This document shows positions 7,099-16,600 of a stretch of 17,637 bases of DNA, piece after piece; positions within the stretch are counted from its first letter, which is position 1, and each line of letters starts with the position of its first letter. Position numbers and translations under genes: made by a program. The notes under the pieces were generated by a model, which saw only the letters and a program-made list of their open reading frames with translations, was not told where the DNA came from and ran no database searches. This DNA is from Nitrospira sp. (lineage in GTDB: Bacteria; Nitrospirota; Nitrospiria; Nitrospirales; Nitrospiraceae). Where the stretch lies: the NCBI GenBank assembly GCA_015904055.1, contig JABMDE010000017.1:14075-31711 (forward strand), written 5' to 3'.

Positions 7099-7497
7099 TC
7101 ACCATAGTGTGCGCACGTGCTTGTATTGCCGGATGAGGTTGTCCTTGGTCAGCACGGTCGCATTTTCTTCTCTGGCGGTCGCGACAATGATTTGATCAGC
7201 CGGATCTCCGTGAAACGGCTGCGGCAGTGTCGTCGATCGGTAGCTCAGCGTAGGGGTGAGGGGTACGAGCCTGAGCTTGGGCATCTCGAGTGCGACACGA
7301 AACCATTCTTCAGGATCGCAGGAAATCCCTATCCGTTTTTTCTCCAACAACTTGCTGAACTCCCATGCCGATATCGCGGAGAGGAGAAGCTCCGTATAGT
7401 GGTCGGGACTATTGAGAAGGGTGCGGACGCGTGGGGACAGCTTCTTCGGGTTCATCTGCCACCAGACCCACACATGCGTATCCAAGACGTACTTCAC
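7099..7497 (-). CDS. vapC: VapC-family PIN-domain toxin
   Basis: 132 residues. It is predicted to be a Mg2+-dependent ribonuclease that arrests translation when not bound by its antitoxin. The acidic PIN residues are visible: Asp6 in 'YVLDTHVW', Glu46 in 'SAISAWEF', Asp98 and Asp101 in 'GDPADQIIVATA', and Asp119 in 'LTKD'. The GTG start at 7497 overlaps the antitoxin stop (GTGA), which indicates translational coupling. An upstream GTG at 7512 would add five residues inside the antitoxin gene. Its stop at 7099 abuts the stop of the hypD remnant, a convergent arrangement. Confidence 0.9.
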   Translation of the reverse strand: MKYVLDTHVWVWWQMNPKKLSPRVRTLLNSPDHYTELLLSAISAWEFSKLLEKKRIGISCDPEEWFRVALEMPKLRLVPLTPTLSYRSTTLPQPFHGDPADQIIVATAREENATVLTKDNLIRQYKHVRTLW

Positions 7498-7721
7498 CGG
7501 CAGACATTCCACTCGGCTTCGCCAAGGGGCGACACAATATCATCTTCAAAAACCAGAGCGTCCGCCAGCCTGCCCGGGGCCGTTCGCTTCTCAGCAAAGG
7601 GAATGATTTCGGCGAGCGGTTTGCCTCGTTTCGTGACCAACACAGGCTCTCGTGTTTCCGCAACCTCTCCCAATACCTTCAAGGCATGCGATTTAAAATC
7701 TGTCACAGGCATGGTTTTCAT
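7494..7721 (-). CDS. Phd/YefM-family antitoxin
   Basis: 75 residues. The N-terminal Phd/YefM DNA-binding fold is clear ('MPVTDFKSHALKVLGEVAET', 'PVLVTKRGKPLAEIIPF'). The C-terminal tail ('ADALVFEDDIVSPLGEAEW') is the acidic part expected to wrap the toxin. The ATG at 7721 has a strong Shine-Dalgarno (AAGGGGG about 8 bp upstream). The frame is open further upstream, but those residues run into the promoter. It probably neutralises the PIN toxin encoded directly downstream and represses the pair through the palindromic site at 7763-7780. Confidence 0.9.
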   Translation of the reverse strand: MKTMPVTDFKSHALKVLGEVAETREPVLVTKRGKPLAEIIPFAEKRTAPGRLADALVFEDDIVSPLGEAEWNVCR

Positions 7722-7762
7722 GTGACGGTACCCCCTTCCATGTCTCGTTTCTTCTGATAATC

Positions 7763-7792
7763 TTATATAGTCATTTATAATGGTCATGTCAA
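7763..7792 (-). promoter_or_regulatory. Sigma-70-like promoter and operator of the toxin-antitoxin pair
   Basis: On the minus strand there is a perfect -35 TTGACA (7792-7787), a 17-bp spacer and a -10 TATATA (7769-7764, 4 of 6). The sequence TTATAAATGACTATATAA (7780-7763) is an imperfect palindrome spanning the spacer and -10, a natural operator for the Phd-type antitoxin. Confidence 0.65.
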
Positions 7793-7918
7793 GCAACGCG
7801 CGCGAACGGTCGACGTGGCATCCTGTTCCCATTACGCTGGGGGAGGTTTATAAGACTGGAAGCAGAGCAAGCTCCCAACTCATCGTGGGAGTGTTGTGGA
7901 GCAACGGGGATCACAGTT

Positions 7919-9031
7919 ATGAAGTACGTGGATGAATTTCGTGATCGTGGCCATGCTGAGACATTGGCCGATGCCATTAAGCGCACCGTCACCAGGCCTT
8001 GGACGATCATGGAAGTCTGCGGCGGACAGACCCATTCGATCGTGAAGTTTGGGCTGGACGAATTGTTGCCTGAGACGGTGACATTGGTGCATGGGCCAGG
8101 CTGTCCGGTCTGTGTGACGCCGACGGCGTTGATCGATCACGCGGTCGTGCTGGCCTCGATCCCTCGTGTGATCCTCTGTACGTTCGGCGACATGCTTCGC
8201 GTCCCGGGTTCGAAGGGAGATCTGTTCGGCGCCAAGTCGGCGGGGGGAGATGTTCGCATCGTCTATTCACCGTTGGATGCGCTGGCGCTGGCCCGCACGA
8301 ATCCTGATCGGGAGATCGTCTGTTTCGCCGTAGGGTTTGAGACGACCGCGCCGGCCTATGCCATGGCGGCGATCCAGGCTCGGCGACTGGGAGTTGCCAA
8401 CTTCAGTCTGCTCACCGCTCAAGTGCTCGTACCGCCGGCCATTGAAGCCATTCTCTCCGCGCCCGGTTGCCGCGTGCAGGGTTTTCTGGCGGCTGGGCAT
8501 GTCTGCACCGTGATGGGCTATGAAGAGTACGAAGATCTCGCCCGGCGCTATCATGTGCCTCTTGTCGTGACAGGGTTCGAGCCAATCGATGTCTTGGAAG
8601 GGGTTGCGATGCTGGTCGGTCAACTTGAAGCAGGACGGGCGGTCGTCGAGAATCAATATACGAGATCGGTGCGCCGCGAGGGTAACGTGGCGGCGCAAGC
8701 GGCTTTGCGCGAGGTCTTCGAGCCGGCGTCCCAAACCTGGCGAGGGATCGGCGAGATTCCCCGTAGCGGTCTGAAACTGACTGCCGCGTATGCCGAGTTC
8801 GATGCAGCGTTGCGATTCCGTGACGTCCTGGCTAAGTCCGGTTCGTCTGGCGGAGAAGATCCTGATTGTCGGAGCGGTCTGGTGTTGCAGGGCTTGCTCA
8901 AGCCGACCGACTGCGAGGCTTTTGGGAAACGCTGTACACCGGAACGACCGCTCGGCGCGCCGATGGTCTCAAGCGAAGGGGCTTGCGCCGCGTATTATCG
9001 ATACCGGGGCCATGCGAGACGTGAAACGTAA
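7919..9031 (+). CDS. hypD: Hydrogenase maturation protein HypD, copy 2
   Basis: 370 residues, differing from copy 1 at about 11 positions, four of them in residues 18-27 and four in the last six residues of the protein. All iron-sulfur and [13 protein letters not shown] cysteines are kept, and most nucleotide differences are silent, so both copies appear to have been under selection. It is the cytoplasmic scaffold for Fe(CN)2CO assembly with HypC. It lies downstream of the Phd/VapC pair, which is divergent from it; the upstream 200 bp hold the antitoxin promoter on the other strand. A GGGGGAGG at about 7839 is too far away to be its ribosome binding site. Confidence 0.97.
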   Translation: MKYVDEFRDRGHAETLADAIKRTVTRPWTIMEVCGGQTHSIVKFGLDELLPETVTLVHGPGCPVCVTPTALIDHAVVLASIPRVILCTFGDMLRVPGSKGDLFGAKSAGGDVRIVYSPLDALALARTNPDREIVCFAVGFETTAPAYAMAAIQARRLGVANFSLLTAQVLVPPAIEAILSAPGCRVQGFLAAGHVCTVMGYEEYEDLARRYHVPLVVTGFEPIDVLEGVAMLVGQLEAGRAVVENQYTRSVRREGNVAAQAALREVFEPASQTWRGIGEIPRSGLKLTAAYAEFDAALRFRDVLAKSGSSGGEDPDCRSGLVLQGLLKPTDCEAFGKRCTPERPLGAPMVSSEGACAAYYRYRGHARRET

Positions 9032-9165
9032 AAAGTGAAACGTGAAGCGAATCTCGCGAGACTGGCGGGAGTCGCGAGAAAAGCGCGGCGGGTTGAGGAG
9101 ATTGTCGAGACGAGTCCCGCCTTTCGCGCAGGTCTTGCCTCTCTCGCAAGCACGAGATACGAATC
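9032..9165 (+). repeat. Palindromic spacer between hypD and hypE, copy 2
   Basis: Same nested inverted repeats as in 2523-2663. The outer arm has one mismatch (CGAATCTCG against CGAGATACG) and the inner GGCGGGAGTCG/CGAGTCCCGCC pair is conserved. It lacks the extra 21 bp containing the second ACGAGATACGAA. The GTGAAAC/GTGAAGC heptads at its start are fewer. Confidence 0.7.
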
Positions 9166-10221
9166 ATGAGTAGCAACCAACCAATTGAGCCGGCTTGTCC
9201 TTTGCCGATCATGGAAAAGAAGACCGTGCAGCTTGCCCATGGGGGCGGTGGGCGGCTGATGCAGCAGCTCATCAGGGATGTGTTCGTCCGGTCGTTCGGC
9301 GATCCGCTTTCAACGCATCTGCATGACGGAGCAACCTGGCCTCAGTCTGAAGGGACATTGGCCTTCACCACGGACTCCTACGTCGTGCAGCCTTTATTTT
9401 TCCCCGGCGGAGATATCGGCAGCCTCGCAGTTCATGGCACCGTGAACGATCTGGCTATGTGCGGGGCAACACCCTTGTGGCTCAGCGCCGGATTTATCCT
9501 GGAAGAGGGACTGGCCATTGATACGTTGCAGCGGATCGTCGATTCGATGGCTCTGGCGGCGAAGGAGGCCGGTGTCTCCATCGTGACCGGCGACACGAAA
9601 GTCGTCGATAAGGGGAAAGGTGACGGCCTGTTCATCAATACGGCCGGGATCGGTGTGGTGCCGCCTGGTGTGAACATCGGCCCCCAACAGATAGCGCCGG
9701 GCGACGCGATCCTCGTGAGCGGCGACCTGGGGTTGCATGGAGTCGCGGTACTCAGCGTGCGAGAAGGTCTGTCGTTTAGCGGTGACATCGCTAGCGACTC
9801 GGCGCCATTGCATCGAGTGGTTGCAGATTTGATTGCCGCCGGCATCGAGATCCATTGCCTCCGGGATTTGACGCGAGGTGGGCTCGCCAGCGCGCTCAAT
9901 GAAATTGCTTCGTCTGCAGGGGCGAAGTTGTCCATCGACGAGCGGGCCATCCCCGTTCGGAACGAGGTACAGGGAGCCTGCGAAGTGCTGGGGCTGGATC
10001 CGTTGTATGTCGCAAACGAAGGGCGGTTCGTGGCGTTCGTACCGGAGGCACAGGCCGATCAGGCCCTCTCGATCATGCGTCGCCATGCCGTGTCGTCAGG
10101 GGCGATGCGGGCAGGAGTAGTGAGTAAAGGCGAATCGCCCGTCGTCATCCTGAAGACCATCCTGGGTACCCACCGCATTCTCGACCTGTTGTCTGGCGAA
10201 CAATTACCGAGGATCTGCTGA
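9166..10221 (+). CDS. hypE: Hydrogenase maturation protein HypE, copy 2
   Basis: 351 residues with about 28 differences from copy 1, clustered near residues 260-275 ('[15 protein letters not shown]') and in the last 40 residues before the conserved end. All family motifs ([34 protein letters not shown]) and the terminal PRIC with the acceptor cysteine are intact. HypE has diverged more than HypD within the same duplicated block. That may mean weaker constraint on HypE or past gene conversion in hypD. The role is as for copy 1: ATP-dependent formation of the thiocyanate that supplies the cyanide ligands. Confidence 0.97.
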   Translation: MSSNQPIEPACPLPIMEKKTVQLAHGGGGRLMQQLIRDVFVRSFGDPLSTHLHDGATWPQSEGTLAFTTDSYVVQPLFFPGGDIGSLAVHGTVNDLAMCGATPLWLSAGFILEEGLAIDTLQRIVDSMALAAKEAGVSIVTGDTKVVDKGKGDGLFINTAGIGVVPPGVNIGPQQIAPGDAILVSGDLGLHGVAVLSVREGLSFSGDIASDSAPLHRVVADLIAAGIEIHCLRDLTRGGLASALNEIASSAGAKLSIDERAIPVRNEVQGACEVLGLDPLYVANEGRFVAFVPEAQADQALSIMRRHAVSSGAMRAGVVSKGESPVVILKTILGTHRILDLLSGEQLPRIC

Positions 10222-10554
10222 GTTCCTCCCCTGCACATTCTTGAATCGGCTGAGGACTTTCTGTGTTCCGGCCGTAAGGCGAAGGCGCATTTTGCCACGG
10301 CTATCAGGTGGCTGGATGACCCGAAATGCCCCAACATGGAAAATTGAGCGGTTCAAGTCGTGGCAGGATTGTTCGCAGAACAGCTTGGAGTCACACGGAG
10401 TATCGAATGGGACCGGTTCGGGTCTTCGTGGCATCGCGTATGCTTAGCAAGCTCAGGTGAGGCCACAGTTACTTGAAATGCCCGGTCTATGGGGTGCGGA
10501 GATGATCCGGGCAAGAAACGGAAACGCCGGTTTCCGAGGAGTGTCTTCAATCTG
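10222..10554 (+). other. Stretch without a recognisable gene
   Basis: About 330 bp between the hypE stop and the small exported protein. Frames of up to about 70 codons exist on both strands (for example 10241-10447 plus and 10204-10434 minus), but none has a ribosome binding site or a family I know. Two short plus-strand stretches in different frames ('HFATAIRWLDDPKCPNMEN' and 'VVAGLFAEQLGVTRSIEWDRF') could be remains of one broken gene. A metal-responsive promoter for the efflux operon should lie in the last part, but I see no convincing operator. Confidence 0.4.
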
Positions 10555-10911
10555 ATGATTGCACAAGGTCATATGCGATATATGGCACTGGCCCTCCTGT
10601 TCACCTTCTGTCAGGTGATCGGAACGATGTGTGCCGTACCCGATCTTTCGGAGCGGCATGAAACTGCCTTCTTGATTGAGGACAGGATGGCCTGTCCGAT
10701 GGACGAGGCAATCATGTGTCCGCCGTCACTCACCTCGTCTCCGGAACGGCACATAAAGCAGCGTGTAGTCCTGGGTGTTGATCATGCGGCGATCCTGCCC
10801 GGCGATGCTGTCATATTGACTGTTTCCTCAGCCGGGGTGCGATGGTCCCGGAGCAGCGTCCATTCCATTGTCCCCATTTCCATAGAATCCTCCTTGGTCC
10901 TCCGAATCTGA
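10555..10911 (+). CDS. Small exported protein heading the Cus operon
   Basis: 118 residues from the ATG at 10555 (GAGGAG at 10538-10543). An ATG at 10573 with AAGGT 6 bp upstream is an equally good start, and an ATG at 10489 would add a basic, unlikely leader. Residues 7-25 ('MRYMALALLFTFCQVIGTM') form a signal-peptide-like hydrophobic segment. The mature part has 'MACPMDEAIMCPPS', 'SSPERHIKQ' and a C-terminal 'VPISIESSLVLRI'. I recall similar small proteins in front of czc/cus operons in other bacteria, with this Cys/Met-containing CPMD...MCPPS segment, but no function is known to me. Cys and Met suit soft-metal binding in the periplasm, which is inference. Confidence 0.6.
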   Translation: MIAQGHMRYMALALLFTFCQVIGTMCAVPDLSERHETAFLIEDRMACPMDEAIMCPPSLTSSPERHIKQRVVLGVDHAAILPGDAVILTVSSAGVRWSRSSVHSIVPISIESSLVLRI

Positions 10912-10995
10912 TTCCACATCTCCGATCTGATCGTTTCCTGCTCGCCTGCAAAGGCTGAGCAAGCGGCCGTTTCTTTTGCCATCGGAGGTGTTGCC

Positions 10996-12306
10996 GTGAA
11001 ACCAACTGTCGTTCCCCATCGAGTGAGGGACGTCTCTTTTCTGTTCCTGCTCACCGTGCTGCTGCCACACGGGCTCGTTCAAGGGGCGGACGAGCACGGC
11101 ATGAATGAACCGCGCCTCGACCTTTCCGACCTCATCCAGGAATTGGAAGAGGCCAGCCCGGAGATTAAAGCAGCCCGTCAGCGTTGGGAGGCCGCCAAGG
11201 CCGTCGTCCCGCAAGTGCAGACGCTACCGGATCCTCGACTTCAGCTGGGATACCAACGCATGCCGATGGTGCCGCCAGTGGTGGAGGGGGCCATGTATGG
11301 ATTCGGGCAGGACATCCCGTTTCCGGGCAAGCTCACGCTCAAGGGGGAAGTCGCGCAACGCGAGGCGGATCGGGTGGAGCAAGAGTATCTTGCCACCCGT
11401 CTGAGACTGATTGCTGCGCTGAAACAGAACTACTTCGATCTCCACTTCGTACATAAAAGCATCGAGATCGTAGAAAAGAACAAGGCGCTCTTGATCCAGT
11501 TTGAGAAGACGGCTAAAGCGCGGTACAGCGTCGGCCAGGCCGCGCAGCAGGATGTGTTCCGCGCCCAAGTCGAAAGTTCACGTGTCCTCGACCGGCTGGC
11601 CGTACTCGATCAACAAAAGGAGAGCCTCCACGCGGCGATCCATCGTCTCTTGAATCGTCCGCCGGACGGGCCGCTGGGCACACCGGAAGACGTGCATGCC
11701 ACCATCTTGACGATTCCGTTGCAGGAACTTAGCCGCCGCGCGGACGAATTCTCTCCCGCGTTGCTTGCAACGGCGACAAGCGTCCGCCGCTCCGAACAGG
11801 CGGTGTCTCTCGCTCAGCGGCAGTACTATCCCGATTTCGATGTGACGGCCCTTGGAATCCGAAACGACAAGATCAATGATAACGGGTATCAAGTGATGGT
11901 GGGGATCAAGATCCCGCTGTTTTATGAAACGAAGCAAAAGCAAGGTGTGCGGGAAGCGTTGGCCGGTCTCGAAAGCGCCCGTGAAGACTTCACGGCGATG
12001 AGGCAGGACCTGCTGTTTCAGGTGAAAGATGCCTTCGTGCAAGCCCAGCGGGCCGAGCGGCTGATCACCATTTTGCGCGATGCGATCATTCCGCAAGCCA
12101 CGCTCAGTTTGCAGGCGGCCCAGGCCGGCTATACGGTGGGCAAAGTGGATTTCCTGACGCTGCTCAACAGCCTGTTGACGCTGCAAGACAGCCAACTCGA
12201 ACTCCATGGCGAAATGGTGAGCCACGAAAAAGCCCTCGCCCGGCTTGAGGCTGTGACCGGCGGGCCATTGGACGGTCTGTGGCAGGAAAGGAAGCGGGGA
12301 TCATGA
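10996..12306 (+). CDS. cusC: TolC-family outer membrane channel of the Cus/Czc efflux system
   Basis: 436 residues. It forms the trimeric outer-membrane and periplasmic tunnel that completes the tripartite RND pump. The GTG start is placed by a strong GGAGGT (10984-10989). An N-terminal signal peptide follows (hydrophobic 'FLFLLTVLLPHGLVQG', about residues 15-30). Two long coiled-coil repeats are visible, typical of OEP proteins: about residues 45-230 with 'LEEASPEIKAARQRWEAAK', and about 240-425 with 'LQAAQAGYTVGKVDFLTLLNSLLTLQ'. There is no lipobox cysteine, so it is probably not lipidated. Its stop overlaps the next start (ATGA), so it is translationally coupled to the adaptor. Confidence 0.93.
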   Translation: MKPTVVPHRVRDVSFLFLLTVLLPHGLVQGADEHGMNEPRLDLSDLIQELEEASPEIKAARQRWEAAKAVVPQVQTLPDPRLQLGYQRMPMVPPVVEGAMYGFGQDIPFPGKLTLKGEVAQREADRVEQEYLATRLRLIAALKQNYFDLHFVHKSIEIVEKNKALLIQFEKTAKARYSVGQAAQQDVFRAQVESSRVLDRLAVLDQQKESLHAAIHRLLNRPPDGPLGTPEDVHATILTIPLQELSRRADEFSPALLATATSVRRSEQAVSLAQRQYYPDFDVTALGIRNDKINDNGYQVMVGIKIPLFYETKQKQGVREALAGLESAREDFTAMRQDLLFQVKDAFVQAQRAERLITILRDAIIPQATLSLQAAQAGYTVGKVDFLTLLNSLLTLQDSQLELHGEMVSHEKALARLEAVTGGPLDGLWQERKRGS

Positions 12307-13529
12307 GCCGCCGCAGTCTCATCGGAACAAGCCTGGCTCTCGTATTCATGGCAGGGGGTCTCATTTGGCTGCTGTCGAGCCCGGTGCTTGTCCCTCCGGC
12401 GGAATCCGGACAAGGCGAGATGGGCGGGATGGAGATGCCGGGGATAGCAGAAAAGGGTAAGGCGTCAGGACGGGGACAGGCACCGGCTTCGCCGGAGCCT
12501 GTCCTCAGCGGTATCGTGACGATTCCACCGGAACGGCTCCAAACGATCGGGGTGAAGTATGAGCAGGTGAAGCGCCGCCCCCTGGAGAAAATCATCAGGA
12601 CGGTCGGGCGCGTCGCCGTGGACGAGCGCAAGCTCGTCAAAGTCACCATCAAGTTCCATGGTTGGATCGAACAGCTCTTTGTGAGCGCAACCGGAGATCA
12701 TGTGAAGAAAGGGCAACAGCTCTTCACCATTTACAGCCCGGACCTCGTCGCCACCCAGGAAGAATATCTGTTGGCGCTCCAGGGCCGAATGCAGCTTGGA
12801 GACAGTGATCTCCCCGACGTGGCACGGGGGTCCAAGGACTTGCTGGAAGCGACCCGTCATCGCCTCCATCTGTGGGACATCGGCGAAGAGCATATCCGCG
12901 CGTTGGAGCGGACAAAGCAGGTGACCAAAACGCTGCCGCTCCATTCGCCGATCAGCGGAACCGTCATCGGCAAAAACATTGTGCAAGGCGCACATGTCGA
13001 GCCAGGGGAAGAGCTGTATACCATCGCAGACCTCTCGCGCGTCTGGATCCTCGCCGACATTTACGAATATGAGCTGTCATTCGTGAAGGCCGGACAGCAA
13101 GTTGCAGTCACGTTCTCCTACGATCCCGGCAGTATCCTGACCGGCCTCCTGAGTTTCGTCTATCCCACCTTGGACCCGAAAACCCGCACCGCCAAGGTGC
13201 GGTTCGAACTCGACAACACCGACGAGAAGCTGAAGCCGGACATGTATGCCAATGTGGAGTTGCGGGCGAATCTGGGCACTCGCTTGGTCATCCCGCAGGA
13301 AGCCATCATCGAATCGGGCCAGAAGCAAGTCGTGTTTCTTCATCTGGGCGGCGGCAAGCTCGAACCGCGCCTGATCAAAACGGGCGTGAAGACAGGCGAG
13401 TGGTCGGAAGTGCTGGCAGGGCTGAAGGAAGGCGAGCACATTGTGACCTCGGCCAATTTTCTGATCGACAGTGAAAGCCGGCTCAAGTCTGTCGTGGAGA
13501 GCATGGGCGGGATGCCGGGGATGAAATGA
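12303..13529 (+). CDS. cusB: RND periplasmic adaptor (CusB-like)
   Basis: 408 residues. It is the membrane-fusion protein linking the inner-membrane pump to the outer-membrane channel and, in CusB, delivering metal to the pump. The ATG at 12303 overlaps the previous stop; an ATG at 12279 would overlap the channel gene by 28 bp. The order is an N-terminal membrane anchor/signal (residues about 6-27), a Met-rich linker ('GEMGGMEMPG', about 39-48), a barrel-sandwich half ('KFHGWIEQLFVSATGDHVKKG'), a helical hairpin ('ATQEEYLLALQ' to 'ALERTKQVTK'), the second half ('SPISGTVIGKNIVQGAHVEPG'), a beta-barrel and a membrane-proximal domain. It ends in another Met-rich tail (MGGMPGMK). The methionines suggest Cu(I)/Ag(I) rather than Zn/Co. 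Confidence 0.93.
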   Translation: MSRRSLIGTSLALVFMAGGLIWLLSSPVLVPPAESGQGEMGGMEMPGIAEKGKASGRGQAPASPEPVLSGIVTIPPERLQTIGVKYEQVKRRPLEKIIRTVGRVAVDERKLVKVTIKFHGWIEQLFVSATGDHVKKGQQLFTIYSPDLVATQEEYLLALQGRMQLGDSDLPDVARGSKDLLEATRHRLHLWDIGEEHIRALERTKQVTKTLPLHSPISGTVIGKNIVQGAHVEPGEELYTIADLSRVWILADIYEYELSFVKAGQQVAVTFSYDPGSILTGLLSFVYPTLDPKTRTAKVRFELDNTDEKLKPDMYANVELRANLGTRLVIPQEAIIESGQKQVVFLHLGGGKLEPRLIKTGVKTGEWSEVLAGLKEGEHIVTSANFLIDSESRLKSVVESMGGMPGMK

Positions 13530-13530
13530 G

Positions 13531-13600
13531 AGCTATCAGTCACCAGCTATCAGCCAAAGAAGCTGATTGCTAAGAGCTGAACGCTGAAAGCTACTTGATC
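13531..13600 (+). repeat. Hairpin-rich spacer between adaptor and pump genes
   Basis: AGCTATCAG occurs twice (13531 and 13545). AGCTATCAGC (13545-13554) pairs with GCTGATTGCT (13562-13571) with one mismatch, followed by GCTGAACGCTGAAAGCT. It is a palindromic intergenic repeat inside an operon, without a T-tract. It may protect or set the level of the downstream mRNA. Confidence 0.6.
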
Positions 13601-16600
13601 ATGGTTGAATCGATCATCGAATTCAGCGCGAGAAACCGTTTCATCGTTTTTTTGCTGGTCTCGGTATTCTCAGCGGTCGGGTTGTGGGCGATGTGGCGGA
13701 CGCCCATCGATGCCTTGCCGGATATTTCCGACACGCAGGTCATCGTCTATACCACCTGGCCGGGGCGCTCGCCGGATCTGGTCGAAGATCAAATTACCTA
13801 TCCGATTGTCACGGCGATGCTCTCCGCCCCCAATGTGACCGTGGTACGCGGTTTTTCGGACTTCGGCTATTCCTATGTCTACATTCTCTTCAAGGACAAC
13901 ACGGACATCTACTGGGCCCGTTCCCGTGTCTTGGAGCGGTTGAGTCAACTCTCCGGCCGCATGCCGGAAGGCGTCACGCCGCAGCTGGGACCCGACGCAA
14001 CGGGAGTGGGGTGGGTGTTTCAATATGCCCTCGTGGATGAGTCAGGGCAACATGATCTCGCTGCCCTGCGCAGTTTCCAGGATTGGTATCTGCAGTATTG
14101 GCTGCGAGCCGTGGAGGGGGTGGCGGAAGTAGCCAGCATCGGCGGCTTCGTCCGTCAGTACCAAATCAACTTAGACCCGACGAAGGTTTCGGCCTATCGC
14201 CTCTCCCTCCCTTCCATCATCGAAACGATTCGCGCGAGTAATAACGATGTCGGCGGGCGCGTCGTGGAGTTTTCCGGGATCGAATATGTCGTCCGTGGGC
14301 GTGGCTACATTAAGAAGACCGACGATATCGAAAAGATCGCCGTCGGTGTGAACGAGAACGGTACGCCGATTCTGTTGCGTGACGTGGCGACGGTGCGGCT
14401 CGGTCCCGACATGCGGCGAGGATTGGTCGAACTCAACGGCCAGGGCGAGGTCGTGGGCGGGATCGTGATTATGCGGTTCGGTGAGAACGCCCTCACGGTG
14501 ATCGAGCGCGTAAAAGCGAAGCTCAAAGAGATCGAACCATCCATGCCGAAGGGCGTCAAGGTCGTCACGACCTACGACCGGAGCGGCTTGATCCACGAAT
14601 CGATCGCCACTGCGAGCGAAAGCCTTCTGGAAGAGCTGATCGTCACAGGCGTGCTCATTATCGCCTTCTTGCTCCACGTCCGGTCCGCGATCGTGCCGAT
14701 CCTCACCTTGCCCATCGCCGTGCTGATTGCGTTCATTCCCATGTATCTGATGGAGATCGGCATCAATATCATGTCGCTCGGCGGCATCATTGTGGCTATC
14801 GGCGACATGGTGGATGCGGCCATCGTGATCGTGGACAATGCGCATAAACGTTTGGAGGAGTGGGAGCGAGACGGGCGCAAGGACGAGCGGCTCCGCATCT
14901 TGATCGATTCCGCCAAGGAGGTCGGGCCACCGATCTTTGCGTCGGTTCTTGTGATCGCCATTTCATTCATTCCCATCTTTGTCCTCGAAGCCCAGGAAGG
15001 CCGGATGTTCAAGCCGCTGGCCTGGACCAACAACCTGGCCATCGCCATGTGCGCCGTCTTGGCCATCACATTGGTTCCGGCCTGCCTGCCGACGTTTATC
15101 CGGGGAAAGATCTTTCCGGAACAGAAACATCCCGTCAGTCGTTCTCTTCAATGGCTCTATGCGCCCATGCTTCGGGCAGCCCTGTGTTATCGGAAAGCGG
15201 TCGTGATCGGCGCCATCCTCTTGATGGGCAGCCTTGTGCCGCTCTACCGGCAGATGGGCTCCGAGTTCATGCCGCCGTTGTACGAAGGCACGATGCTCTA
15301 TATGCCGACGACCTTGCCGGGTCTTTCCATCACGGAAGCGGGACGTCTGTTGCAGATCATGGACCAGAAACTCCGGTCGTTTCCCGAAGTGGACCATGTC
15401 TTCGGCAAGGCCGGCCGGGCGGAAACTTCTACCGATCCGGCCCCTTTCAGCATGATGGAAGTGGTGGTCGAGCTGAAACCGAGGGACCAATGGCGGCCGG
15501 GCCTCAGTTATGAAGGCCTGGTGGATGAAATGGACCGGGCTCTGCAATTCCCCGGCGTGATCAATGCGTGGACGATGCCGATCAAGGCGCGGATCGACAT
15601 GTTGACCACTGGGATCAGAACACCGGTAGGGATCAAGGTCTTCGGTCCGGACCTCAAGCAGATCGAACAGATCGGCGAACATCTGGAAAAGGTGCTCAAG
15701 GAGGTGCCGGGGACACGCAGTGTCTATGCGGAACGGGTGTCCGGCGGCTATTTCCTCGACTTCGACATCAACCGCGATGAAATCGCGCGCTATGGGCTGA
15801 AGCTGATGGATGTCGGCAAGATCATCGAAACGGCCATCGGCGGAGAAAATATTGCCACCACCATCGAAGGCCGTGAGCGGTATCCGATCAACGTCCGCTA
15901 TCTCCGGGAATTGCGGGACGATCAACAGAAACTGCAGCGGGTCCTGGTCGACACGCCGACCGGCGCCCAGGTGCCGCTCGCGCAACTCGCGACGCTCCGC
16001 TTCGTCAACGGCCCGCCCATGATCCGGGACGAAAACGGCATGCTCGCAGGCTATGTCTTTCTGGACATGACGGGGCGCGATGTTGGCGGCTATGTGGAGG
16101 ACCTGAAACGAGTGGTCAAAGAGAAGGTCACGCTGCCGCCGGGCTACACGATCGTCTGGTCCGGCCAATACGAGTTCATGGAGCGGGTGAAAGAACGGCT
16201 GAAACTGGTTGTTCCTCTGACGCTCATCATCATTTTCGTCGTCTTCTATTTCACCTTTCAATCGGTTGCCAAAACCTGCATGGTGATGGTCGGCGTGCCG
16301 CTCTCGCTGGTCGGCGCGATCTGGTACTTGTCCGCGCTCGGCTACAACATGAGCATCGCCGTGTGGGTGGGACTCATTACCGTGGTGGGGACGGCGGCGG
16401 AAACCAGCGCCGTGATGCTGGCCTATCTTGACGAGGCGTGCAAGCGGCGAAAAGAGGCCGGAGGGCTGCGAACCCTTCAAGACCTTATCGAGACTGTCCA
16501 ACTTGGCGCCGTAGAGCGGATTCGCCCGATGGCGATGATCGGTCTCGTGGACGTGATCGGGCTGTTCCCCGTGATGTGGGCGACGGGTACCGGCGCCGAC

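Larger units (their letters stand above)
7906..10221 (+). repeat. Direct repeat block B (hypD-hypE), copy 2
   Basis: Counterpart of 1397-3719. It is shorter because the hypD-hypE spacer lacks a 21-bp repeat unit and has other small length differences. Both borders are as sharp as in copy 1. Confidence 0.95.

Noticed and set aside
10241..10447. A plus-strand 68-codon gene behind hypE copy 2
   Set aside because: It lacks a ribosome binding site and any recognisable pattern, and an equally long minus-strand frame overlaps it.
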